36,857 nt of DNA from an uncultured Clostridia bacterium. Its GTDB lineage: Bacteria > Bacillota > Clostridia > Lachnospirales > Cellulosilyticaceae. The notes below the pieces were generated by a model. That model was not told where the DNA came from, searched no databases, and saw nothing but the letters and a program-made list of their open reading frames with translations. The translations under genes and the position numbers were made by a program. The number at the start of each line of letters is the position of its first letter. Position 1 is the stretch's first letter. Positions 18,129 to 25,776 of the stretch are shown here, in pieces. The stretch covers positions 1-36,857 of the forward strand of contig CAKZUB010000045.1 in the NCBI GenBank assembly GCA_937921505.1, given 5' to 3'.

Positions 18129-19262
18129 TTATGCATCTTCACTTGTTTTGTCAAGATATCTGTTTATTCTCCGATTATATTCACTGATCTTATATTGAAT
18201 CATTTCTTGCATTTCTTTGTCTTCTTGCATGGCAAAAACTTCTTTCCATAGACTTTCCTCATAAGTGTCTAAGGCCCCAATTTGCTCTTGTGTCTTTTGT
18301 TTGTCTGCCTGTAAAGCCTTAATAGCATTAACTTTTTTAGGCGCTACAACCCAATCTGTTAAGTTTTCAATATAATCAATGTGAATATTTTTATTTCTAA
18401 TCACTTCTATCATTTTTTCTTCTATTTCTGTGAGGACTTGATTGAGCTGCAAATACTTCTTTTCATTATCTTTATTTTTAATATATCTATTATAATACAT
18501 CTCAAGTTTAGCAACACTATCTACTCCAAGTTTTTCATATTGAAAAGTTAAATATCTTGTTTGATGAAAGTAACTTATCTTTGATTTATTAAGATATCTC
18601 ACAGCTTTTTGCTGCAAGATAACATTATCACGAAGCGCTCTATCCATTCTATCTTTTGAATATAAAATGCCCACTACAAAAACAATCATCAGCATGCCAA
18701 ACAGACTCAAAAAAACCCATACTTCATCTCTTAGCATTTGCATAAGTGCTGATGTGATAACAACACATAATGCTAATATAATAACAAATACTATACTAAA
18801 TGTCTTAAGAAAACGATATCCTTTTAAAAGTATTTCTCTTTCTTCTAATAATTCTTCCTTTTCTTCTTCTAGATAAAATATATTTCTTTCTGTTTCTTTT
18901 TGTCTTTTTTCTGATTCATACATTTCCTTAATCATCTCAGGTAATTCATCTTCATACTGTGAAATTAAAAATAACGCTTTATTATTTTTAATGAGCCTAC
19001 CTCTGAGATTCTGCTTTTTATCATCAATATCTTTTGCTTTATTTGCCAAGATATTAAGCTTCTCAATATCTTCTTTATCTAATGCTTCAAATCTTTTAAT
19101 CTCTTCTTCTCTATTTTCTAGGTCGCTAAGATAGTTGCGGATACGCTTTTTTTTCATAAAAACTTCATTAAGTTCTTCAAATAGCTCTTCAATAGTAGTT
19201 GCCCCAAGTGGCGTGCTATGCTTTTTTTGAGTTTTCTTAAACATAGCTTGAAATATCCCCAT
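18129..19262 (-). CDS. Uncharacterised coiled-coil membrane protein
   Basis: 377 residues, counted from MGIFQAMF at 19262, which has GAGGGAG six bases upstream; the reading frame stays open further upstream, but that part has no ribosome binding site. Long charged helices (about 25-140 and 215-377, e.g. KEDIEKLNILANKAKDIDDKK) flank two closely spaced membrane helices (about 155-178 and 182-205). This suggests a membrane hairpin with two cytosolic coiled-coil arms. I recognise no family. Its leader (19301-19409) closely matches that of the unknown gene at 6104-7462. It sits downstream of the S1-protein gene but behind that gene's terminator, so it probably has its own promoter in or near the leader element. 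Confidence 0.78.
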   Translation of the reverse strand: MGIFQAMFKKTQKKHSTPLGATTIEELFEELNEVFMKKKRIRNYLSDLENREEEIKRFEALDKEDIEKLNILANKAKDIDDKKQNLRGRLIKNNKALFLISQYEDELPEMIKEMYESEKRQKETERNIFYLEEEKEELLEEREILLKGYRFLKTFSIVFVIILALCVVITSALMQMLRDEVWVFLSLFGMLMIVFVVGILYSKDRMDRALRDNVILQQKAVRYLNKSKISYFHQTRYLTFQYEKLGVDSVAKLEMYYNRYIKNKDNEKKYLQLNQVLTEIEEKMIEVIRNKNIHIDYIENLTDWVVAPKKVNAIKALQADKQKTQEQIGALDTYEESLWKEVFAMQEDKEMQEMIQYKISEYNRRINRYLDKTSEDA

Positions 19263-19300
19263 ATGAATCTCCCTCATTTTTAATTTCTTTTTTTTATAAC

Positions 19301-19409
19301 ATAGAGAAACAATATATAAATTTAAGTTATTCTTGTGTGCAAAGTTGTTTCTCATAATGATTTCACATCAGCATCACCAGGAACAACTTAGATTTAAAGA
19401 TGTGAAATC
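19301..19409 (-). promoter_or_regulatory. Shared structured leader element, copy 2
   Basis: Read on the minus strand toward the gene at 19262, it parallels copy 1 at 5968-6078. Stem 1: gatttcacatc (19399-19409) with gatgtgaaatc (19359-19369), 11 of 11 paired. Stem 2: gagaaacaa (19345-19353) with ttgtttctc (19304-19312), perfect. The inner two pairs of stem 1 differ from copy 1 by matched changes on both arms. An extra 8-bp pairing (19342-19349 with 19382-19389) joins the stem 1 loop to the stem 2 arm, giving a pseudoknot-like or switching topology. It ends 38 bases before the ATG. Confidence 0.65.
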
Positions 19410-19418
19410 TATAGCTAT

Positions 19419-19441
19419 AAAAAAGAACCCAAAAGGGTTCT
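19419..19441 (-). terminator. Terminator of the S1-domain gene
   Basis: Stem agaaccc (19424-19430) / gggttct (19435-19441) with an AAAA loop. On the minus strand it begins one base after the stop codon and ends in six Ts. Confidence 0.88.
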
Positions 19442-19442
19442 C

Positions 19443-20591
19443 TTAGAATAAATTTCCTAATACATCACCAAGTTTCGCACCTTCATCTTCTTGGCTCATA
19501 TATTTAAGCATTTCTGGATCTATCTTTTCTTGTATTTCTTTTAGACTTAAAGAGATTTTCTTAAGATCCTTATCGATATTTAAGATTTTGGCCTTAACCT
19601 CTTGTCCGATTTCTAAAACTTCTTCTGGTTTTTGAATTCTCTTTTCACAAATTTGTGAAATATGAATAAGTCCTTCTACATTTTCACTAATACTTGCAAA
19701 AGCACCAAAATGTGTAAAACGAGTTATTTTTACGGGAACCATTTGATCTTTTTCTAAATTAACTGTTTCAAGATACCATGGATCCATTGTAATATCTTTT
19801 AGGCGCAGAGATACTTTGCCTGTCTCTTTATCTACTGCTGCTAATGTCACTTCAACTTTTTGGCCTTCTTTTACTACATCAGAAGGATGTTTAATTCTAG
19901 TCCAAGATAAATCATTATTATGAATAAGTCCATCTACTCCACCAAGGTCTACAAATACACCATACGGCATAAGTTTTGTAATAACTCCAGTGTATTTTTC
20001 ACCCTCTACAAGTTCTTCTAATCTTTGTTTTTTAGCAACTTGTGCTTTCTCTGCAGCTATTTTTTTACCTGATAAAACAATCTTTTTGGTTTTAGGTATA
20101 AATTCTATAATTTCTACTTCAACTTCTTGTCCTACATACTGTGACAAATCTTCTACATATGTATTTGAAAGCTGAGACCCAGGAATAAATGCACGCAATC
20201 CTTTAAGAGGTGCTACAACACCACCTTTTACAACTTCTTTAATACGTACTGTAAATCTTTCCTTTTTATCAAACAGTTCTTGAACATCTTCTACCGCTAC
20301 TTGAGCTTCTGCTCTTCGCTTAGAAACTAAGACATTTCCTTCTCCATCATCTATCTTAAGAACAGTGACTTCAAATTCATCTCCTGATTTAATACTCTCT
20401 TTATCTACTTCTTCATAGGAAAACTCATTCCAAGTAATGAGACCATCTGCATGATACCCAATATTTACAACTACGCCTTCTTCTTGAATTAAAACAACTT
20501 TTGCTTTTAAAATGTCCCCTCTATATATACGAGTCATCGATTTATCAATTTCTGCCATTAAGTCTGCCATGGTGATGTTATTTTCATCCAT
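19443..20591 (-). CDS. rpsA: S1 RNA-binding domain protein, ribosomal protein S1 homologue
   Basis: 382 residues from MDENNITM at 20591, where AAGGAGG lies nine bases upstream; the in-frame extension upstream has no such site. Four S1 (OB-fold) repeats run through the protein (about 22-92, 107-172, 190-260 and 277-345), each with the typical VxGxVxxI...GxFVxLG pattern, e.g. YTGVITKLMPYGVFVDLGGVDGLI. Four-domain S1 proteins are usual in Firmicutes, in place of the six-domain proteobacterial S1. They bind mRNA and may aid translation or RNA decay. In many Clostridia this gene is fused or adjacent to ispH; neither is seen here. The last 30 residues are a loose tail. Confidence 0.9.
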   Translation of the reverse strand: MDENNITMADLMAEIDKSMTRIYRGDILKAKVVLIQEEGVVVNIGYHADGLITWNEFSYEEVDKESIKSGDEFEVTVLKIDDGEGNVLVSKRRAEAQVAVEDVQELFDKKERFTVRIKEVVKGGVVAPLKGLRAFIPGSQLSNTYVEDLSQYVGQEVEVEIIEFIPKTKKIVLSGKKIAAEKAQVAKKQRLEELVEGEKYTGVITKLMPYGVFVDLGGVDGLIHNNDLSWTRIKHPSDVVKEGQKVEVTLAAVDKETGKVSLRLKDITMDPWYLETVNLEKDQMVPVKITRFTHFGAFASISENVEGLIHISQICEKRIQKPEEVLEIGQEVKAKILNIDKDLKKISLSLKEIQEKIDPEMLKYMSQEDEGAKLGDVLGNLF

Positions 20592-20735
20592 TTTACTGCT
20601 CCTCCTTATTATCTCTAAATATACCCTTATTATTATACACATTATAATAATAAAAATATAGTAATATTTAAAAGTTTTATAAGATAATTTTCTAAATTTA
20701 TATCTCCTATTAAAAAATATGAGTGCTAAATTGTA

Positions 20736-20799
20736 TTATTAGTGAAATATACATATAATAAACAAGTCCATTTTCTATTATTAGTATTTCATAGACTTG
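20736..20799. repeat. Interleaved inverted repeats in the transporter leader
   Basis: Two short inverted repeats overlap in the order tgaaata, caagtc (20763-20768), tatttca (20785-20791), gacttg (20794-20799). Two direct copies of attattagt accompany them. The arms are only 6-7 bp in AT-rich DNA, so chance is possible. Confidence 0.25.
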
Positions 20800-20858
20800 A
20801 AATCTTTATCCTTATTATTTAATAACAAAATAAATTAATTAAAGAAAGAAGGTTCAAA

Positions 20859-22223
20859 ATGAAAAATCGTGATACATTTTCTTCTCAAATAGGTATTGTT
20901 GCTGCCTCAGCTGGTTCTGCAATAGGGCTCGGTAATATATGGAGATTCCCTTATATGGCAGGCAAAAATGGTGGAAGTGCCTTTATTATCATTTATTTAG
21001 TAGCTATTATACTCATGGGTTATCCCCTTGTTTACACTGAATTTGCTATGGGCCGCAGGGCCAAAACAAATGCTGTAGATACTTTTGGTATTATCGGTGG
21101 CAAAAAGACTTGGAATAGTGTTGGATTTCTAGCTGTTCTTACAGTTTTTCTTATCTCCACATTTTATATGATGATTACAGGTTGGGTCATCTACTACTTT
21201 TACCATTCTTTAACTGGAGGTCTTTACCATATCTCGCCATCTACAGATAGCGTCACTTATTTTAAATCAGTCTTTACACATATGAGCTCTTCTATGGGAA
21301 TTCCTCTTATTTTTTCTATGATTGCCATCTATATCACTGCGCTTATTAATTCTATTGGAATCAAAGAAGGTGTTGAGAAATATTCTAAAATTATGATGCC
21401 TGTACTACTCGTACTTTTTATCATTCTTATAGGTTACTCCACAACACTTCCTGGATTTAGCCAATCTATGACTTTTTTATTTAAACCTGATTTTAGTGTT
21501 GTTACGCCTGCTGTTATTATAGGTGCCATTGGGCAAGCGTTTTTTTCTTTAAGTTTAGGTATGGGCGCACTTATTACTTATGGTAGCTATATTTCTAAAA
21601 CAGAGAATATCCGCAAAATTGCTAAACAAGTAACGTTTGCAGATACTGCTATTGCTTTATTTTCAGGACTTCTCATATTTCCAGCAGTATTTACTTACAA
21701 TTTAGAACCAACGGCTGGTCCTTCTCTCATCTTTATATCTTTGCCTCAAGTATTTCTTAAAATGCCTGGCGGCAGATGGTTTAGTGTACTCTTTTTTCTA
21801 TTAGTTATTGTAGCTGCCATTACCTCTTTAGTCTCTATGTTAGAAATTCTCATCACCTATACTATTGAAAAAACAAATTGGACCCGCAAAACATCTACAT
21901 GGGTCATTGTTTTTCTAACTACCATCGGAGGTGCTATTAATATCGCTGGCGAAGGTCCCTTATCTTTTGTGCAAATAGGTGGCAGAACTATTTTTGACTG
22001 GCTTGATTATCTAACTAATAATATAACTATTCCACTAGTTGCTGTCTTAACTGCAATTCTAGCAGGTTGGGTATGGAAGAATGTTCATCTTAATAAAGAA
22101 CTTGAAATCGGTGGTACTCCCTCTACAATGCTTGATCACCAATTTAATAGTATACTTAAATGGCTTATTCCGCCTACTATCATTATTTTGATGATCGCTT
22201 TAATATTAGGTATAGAAGCTTAA
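20859..22223 (+). CDS. Sodium-dependent transporter of the NSS (SNF) family
   Basis: A membrane symporter that takes up a small amino acid or related amine with Na+. The 454 residues show about 11-12 membrane helices. Helix 1 carries the family signature GSAIGLGNIWRFPY (about 18-31), including the unwound segment that binds Na+ and substrate in LeuT, followed by NGGSAF. The length fits bacterial NSS proteins of the LeuT/MhsT/TyrT type. Substrate cannot be told from sequence; tryptophan, tyrosine or other hydrophobic amino acids are typical. The ATG follows AGAAGG. It faces the ABC-F gene tail to tail and seems monocistronic. Confidence 0.93.
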   Translation: MKNRDTFSSQIGIVAASAGSAIGLGNIWRFPYMAGKNGGSAFIIIYLVAIILMGYPLVYTEFAMGRRAKTNAVDTFGIIGGKKTWNSVGFLAVLTVFLISTFYMMITGWVIYYFYHSLTGGLYHISPSTDSVTYFKSVFTHMSSSMGIPLIFSMIAIYITALINSIGIKEGVEKYSKIMMPVLLVLFIILIGYSTTLPGFSQSMTFLFKPDFSVVTPAVIIGAIGQAFFSLSLGMGALITYGSYISKTENIRKIAKQVTFADTAIALFSGLLIFPAVFTYNLEPTAGPSLIFISLPQVFLKMPGGRWFSVLFFLLVIVAAITSLVSMLEILITYTIEKTNWTRKTSTWVIVFLTTIGGAINIAGEGPLSFVQIGGRTIFDWLDYLTNNITIPLVAVLTAILAGWVWKNVHLNKELEIGGTPSTMLDHQFNSILKWLIPPTIIILMIALILGIEA

Positions 22224-22243
22224 GTAAAAATACTTTGATTACC

Positions 22244-24163
22244 TTAGGACTGATCACTTATCTTTTGAGCGAGTTCACTTAAATATTCCCAACGACTTAA
22301 CTTATCCGTAAGCTGATCTTCTATTTTCTGCTTATATGCAGTAAGCTCTTGCAGCTTAGTAAAACTTGTTGCATATGCTGCGATGTCATCTTCTATATTT
22401 TTTAATGTGTTTTCAAGTTCTGCTATTTCTTCGTCAATCTTTTCGTACTCTAATTTTTCCTTATAAGTAAATTTTAATTTAGGCGCTATCGTTTGATGTT
22501 TAGAAGATTTTGTTTCATCTTGAGCTATTTTAGCTTTCTTAATGCTATCTTGTTTAGACTTATCTTGTTCTTGTTTTCTTAGGTGATAATCTGAATAATT
22601 ACCGGGATAAGAAGTTATTTTGCCATTTCCTTCAAATACAAAAATCTTTTCTGCAACACGATCTAAAAAATATCTATCATGGGATACCGAAATAACCGGC
22701 CCATTAAAATCATCGATATACTCTTCTAATACCTGCAGTGTATAAATATCTAAGTCATTAGTAGGCTCATCTAATAAGAGCACATTAACATCTTGCATAA
22801 TGATGCCTAATAAATAAAGCCTTCTGCGCTCTCCGCCTGATAGCTTACTAATGGTTGTATATTGCAGCGTTGATGGAAAGAGAAATCTCTCTAACATTTT
22901 ACTTGCTGAGAGAGTACTGCCATCTATGAGCTTAATATACTCTGCTCTATCTTTGATATAATCAATCACTTTAATTGATAAATCCATTTCTTTATTCTCT
23001 TGCGTATAGTAGCCTATCCGTATAGTTTCTCCAACTTCTATCACCCCCTTATCACAGGCTATATTGCCTGTGATAAGGTTAAGTAGCGTAGACTTGCCTG
23101 TGCCATTGTTTCCAATGATGCCAATCCTATCTCCCTTTAATACAGTATACGTAAAGTCTTCAATAATGCATTGATCTCCAAAATACTTTGTTATTTGGTC
23201 TATCTGAATAATTTTTTTACCAAGTCTGCTTGTACCTAGGGAAATATCTAAATGTTGCTTATTATTATCTTGCAGATTTTTTTCAAGTTCATAAAATCTA
23301 TCCTGTCTTGCTTTTTGCTTGGTTCTTCTAGCTTCTACGCCTTTTCCCATCCACTCTAATTCTTTTTTATATGAGGATACTTGCTTTTCTCTTATTCTTT
23401 CTTCTATTTCTTCTCTTTGCGCTTTAAAGGCTACAAAGTGCTCGTAATTGCCTTCATACTTATAGAGTTTTCCCTGATCAAGTTCTACAATTCTATTTAC
23501 CACTCTATCTAAAAAATATCTATCATGAGTAACCATCACAACAGCACACTTCTTAGTCTTTAAAAGCTCTTCTAAATAATCAATTGTGTCATTATCTAAA
23601 TGATTGGTAGGCTCATCTAATATCAATAAATTGCAAGGTCTTATTAGGGCTCCTGCTAGTGCAATTTTCTTTCTTTGCCCCCCTGATAAGCGCATGACCT
23701 TTTGATTAAATTCAGTAATTCCAAGTTTCATTAAAATCCCTTTGGCTTCACTTTCTAATTGCCATACCCCGTCTCTATCCATTTGTGCACTGAGGTTTAT
23801 AAACCTTTGTTGTAAATCATGATTATCAGGCTGATTATTAATCTCCTCTACGATGCTTTCATAATCTCTTAAAAGCTTCATAATAGGAGAGTCTCCTTTA
23901 AAGATTTGTTCAATCACACTAGAATTCTCATCGAAAATAGGATTTTGTGGCAAATACTCTATCTCTAAATCATTAGAGGTTACAACTTCTCCATGATCTA
24001 CAGTTTCTTTGTCTGCTAATATCTTTAACAACGTACTCTTGCCTGTCCCATTAATACCAATAATGCCAATCTTATCTGAGTCCTCAATACTTATAAAAAT
24101 ATCTTCAAATAGTATTTTTTCTCCATATACTTTTTTAATATGATTTGCAGCTACTAAAATCAT
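22244..24163 (-). CDS. ABC-F ATPase, Uup type
   Basis: 639 residues from MILVAANHIKK at 24163, preceded by AAAGGAA; this avoids the overlap with the upstream gene that the earlier Met would create. Two ABC domains without membrane segments: first Walker A GINGTGKST, signature LSGGQRKK, Walker B LLILDEPTNHLD; second GNNGTGKST, LSGGERRR, VLLLDEPTNDLD. A charged linker lies between them (about 230-305). A long C-terminal coiled coil (about 545-639, KLEYEKIDEEIAELENTLKN) marks the Uup-like group, linked to ribosomes and DNA. ABC-F proteins act on ribosomes to restore translation or, in some cases, protect from antibiotics. The gene upstream on the same strand ends 13 bp away. Confidence 0.93.
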   Translation of the reverse strand: MILVAANHIKKVYGEKILFEDIFISIEDSDKIGIIGINGTGKSTLLKILADKETVDHGEVVTSNDLEIEYLPQNPIFDENSSVIEQIFKGDSPIMKLLRDYESIVEEINNQPDNHDLQQRFINLSAQMDRDGVWQLESEAKGILMKLGITEFNQKVMRLSGGQRKKIALAGALIRPCNLLILDEPTNHLDNDTIDYLEELLKTKKCAVVMVTHDRYFLDRVVNRIVELDQGKLYKYEGNYEHFVAFKAQREEIEERIREKQVSSYKKELEWMGKGVEARRTKQKARQDRFYELEKNLQDNNKQHLDISLGTSRLGKKIIQIDQITKYFGDQCIIEDFTYTVLKGDRIGIIGNNGTGKSTLLNLITGNIACDKGVIEVGETIRIGYYTQENKEMDLSIKVIDYIKDRAEYIKLIDGSTLSASKMLERFLFPSTLQYTTISKLSGGERRRLYLLGIIMQDVNVLLLDEPTNDLDIYTLQVLEEYIDDFNGPVISVSHDRYFLDRVAEKIFVFEGNGKITSYPGNYSDYHLRKQEQDKSKQDSIKKAKIAQDETKSSKHQTIAPKLKFTYKEKLEYEKIDEEIAELENTLKNIEDDIAAYATSFTKLQELTAYKQKIEDQLTDKLSRWEYLSELAQKISDQS

Positions 24164-24176
24164 GCTTAATTCCTTT

Positions 24177-24494
24177 CTACTCAAATTTTAAGTCGATATA
24201 CCCTTCTTGCTGATAAAGCACTATCTTCTCTAGTGGCTTATGCACTTCAAAGTTTGCAAAACTTGAAAATAAATCAATGTCTCTTAAAATATGACAAGTG
24301 ATTACATGACTTGTTGGAGACATTCTAAGAAGAAGTGCTTTAGCCTTTGGAAACTGAATCCTTGAATAATGACTATCTGGTATTTCTAAATGAACCGGAA
24401 CACCTGATGTTTGAATAAATAAATCTATGTCCGCGTTTCTTTGTATTTCTCTTACTTGCAAATTAGTTTCTATTTGTATATTAAAATACTCCAT
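24177..24494 (-). CDS. Uncharacterised 105-residue protein
   Basis: I do not recognise a family. The protein is soluble and probably beta-rich, with alternating hydrophobic residues (VPVHLEIPDSHYSRIQF; KALLLRMSPTSHVITCHIL), and has no signal peptide. The ATG follows AGGAG seven bases upstream. It lies 13 bp ahead of the Uup-type ABC-F gene on the same strand, so the two are likely one transcript. Confidence 0.72.
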   Translation of the reverse strand: MEYFNIQIETNLQVREIQRNADIDLFIQTSGVPVHLEIPDSHYSRIQFPKAKALLLRMSPTSHVITCHILRDIDLFSSFANFEVHKPLEKIVLYQQEGYIDLKFE

Positions 24495-24625
24495 ATCCTT
24501 ATCTCCTAATATCTACTATAGTAACTTAAAGATTTATAAAATTTATAGTGATAAATAATTAGAGTTTATATAGTGTTTCTCTGTACTACTATACCAATAA
24601 TTTTTACACTTTAAAAGTATAATAT

Positions 24626-24656
24626 AAAAAGGATGAGCTATTTACTCATCCTTTTT
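24626..24656 (-). terminator. Terminator built into the end of the membrane protein gene
   Basis: A 12-bp perfect stem (aaaaaggatgag at 24626-24637, ctcatccttttt at 24645-24656). The arm at 24645-24656 encodes the last codons (Lys-Lys-Asp-Glu) and the loop holds the stop codon. A minus-strand T-run follows. Confidence 0.85.
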
Positions 24657-25262
24657 ACCCCTTAAATTGATTTGAGTTAAGCGATCAATGGCTGATCTCT
24701 TTTTATTACGTGAAGTTCTCCAAAGGTAAATGACAAACACTATGGCACCTAGTGTTCCAAATATCATATCTTCCATTGTATCTTTCAAACTTCCAAGCTG
24801 TGTGTTGCTGCCTAAAAAGGTATCAGATAAAAATTCTGTGATTTCCCAAAACACTGCGCCTGAAACAGATACCAAAAATGAAAAAATAACAATAACACTA
24901 AACTTAATACGTCCTTTTATCATGTTTTCTCTATCTATCCACATCAGCAAAATGAGTCCTACATATCCAAGTAAGATTCCTGATACAAAATGCAGCATAA
25001 TATCCCACCACACAATTGAGTCATAGAACCTCAAATAAGTTCCAAGCCACTGTGTTCCAAATATAAATACACTATAGATCACTCTTGCGGCCATTGTTAT
25101 TTTAACACCGCTAAGCTTTGTGAAAATTTCTGGTGCAAAGGTAAGAGCTAAACTTCCTAAGAGTAAGCCTACCAAAAGAAATTGAAAATTAAATAGTAAG
25201 TAAACTGCATTTGCTATAAAAATAAATCTTATACCATAGATAATCCCTTTACTCCAAATCAT
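24642..25262 (-). CDS. YjdF/DUF2238-type membrane protein
   Basis: 206 residues with about six membrane helices. The conserved motifs WWDIMLHFVSGILLG (about 87-101), FWEITEF (about 140-146) and DTMEDMIFGTLGA (about 164-176) match the DUF2238/YjdF membrane family, whose function is unknown. The acidic and histidine residues within membrane segments hint at ion or metal handling, but that is inference. The C-terminal tail is basic (RTSRNKKRSAIDRL). It stands alone; its terminator is embedded in its final codons. The gene upstream on the same strand is more than 500 bp away. Confidence 0.8.
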   Translation of the reverse strand: MIWSKGIIYGIRFIFIANAVYLLFNFQFLLVGLLLGSLALTFAPEIFTKLSGVKITMAARVIYSVFIFGTQWLGTYLRFYDSIVWWDIMLHFVSGILLGYVGLILLMWIDRENMIKGRIKFSVIVIFSFLVSVSGAVFWEITEFLSDTFLGSNTQLGSLKDTMEDMIFGTLGAIVFVIYLWRTSRNKKRSAIDRLTQINLRGKKDE

Positions 25263-25658
25263 TTTATTTCTCCAGTCTGTTTTGCTCCTATTAACTTTTT
25301 AGACAAAGTCATTATTACAGTATATTACGCACCCTAAGCCTTTATACACTTATTAAACCTTATACTCTAACAACAACCTAGTATTAATACATTATTCCCC
25401 TATTTTTAGATTAATATGTATAATCAGCTAGTTGTAGCCCCTCGTGTGTCTATACTTTATAAAAAAATAATCATCTATGATTAGAAGGGTATAAAATATA
25501 AAAATACGGCAACACTATAAGTACATCTTAGGATTAATATCAAGATGTATGGCATCCAAAATATCATATACTACATCCATCATTTTTAAGAAACACCTTA
25601 CCACCCTCAGCTGTCTTTATTCCAGTGACTTAAACAGCTGTAAAACCTACCCAAGTAT

Positions 25659-25702
25659 AGAAAACACCTCTAAGACTCCTCTAAGTTTTAGAGGTGTTTT
25701 CT
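25659..25702. terminator. Strong hairpin of unassigned direction
   Basis: A 15-bp perfect stem (agaaaacacctctaa / ttagaggtgttttct) with a 14-nt loop. Each end carries a short T-run. It lies beyond the ABC-F terminator on the minus strand, and there is no annotated gene for it on the plus strand. Confidence 0.6.
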
Positions 25703-25722
25703 ATGCCTTATTCATTGCATAT

Positions 25723-25771
25723 AAAAAACTCTTGCCAAATATAAAAATCTTATATTTGGCAAGAGTTTTTT
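25723..25771 (-). terminator. Terminator of the second ABC-F gene
   Basis: A 21-bp perfect stem, including six A:T pairs at its base, with a 7-nt loop (25744-25750). It starts five bases past the stop codon. It is unusually long, and because both ends have A/T runs it could work in both directions. Confidence 0.92.
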
Positions 25772-25776
25772 AAGTA

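Larger units (their letters stand above)
25263..25776. other. Non-coding gap with two strong hairpins
   Basis: No convincing gene. A plus-strand TATAAT lies at 25419-25424. A small inverted repeat (cagctgt/acagctg) lies at 25608-25640. Two strong hairpins follow at 25659-25702 and 25723-25771. A plus-strand small RNA ending at the first hairpin is possible but unproven. Confidence 0.4.

Noticed and set aside
24561..24600. Possible third leader element copy upstream of the gene at 24177 (minus strand gagaaacac followed by tatataaac)
   Set aside because: Only about 20-30 bases resemble stem 2 of the leader elements; the returning arm ttgtttctc and stem 1 are absent. Likely chance in AT-rich DNA.
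25549..25773. Open frame of 74 codons in the gap before the ABC-F gene
   Set aside because: It runs through both strong hairpins, has no ribosome binding site, and its composition is not protein-like.
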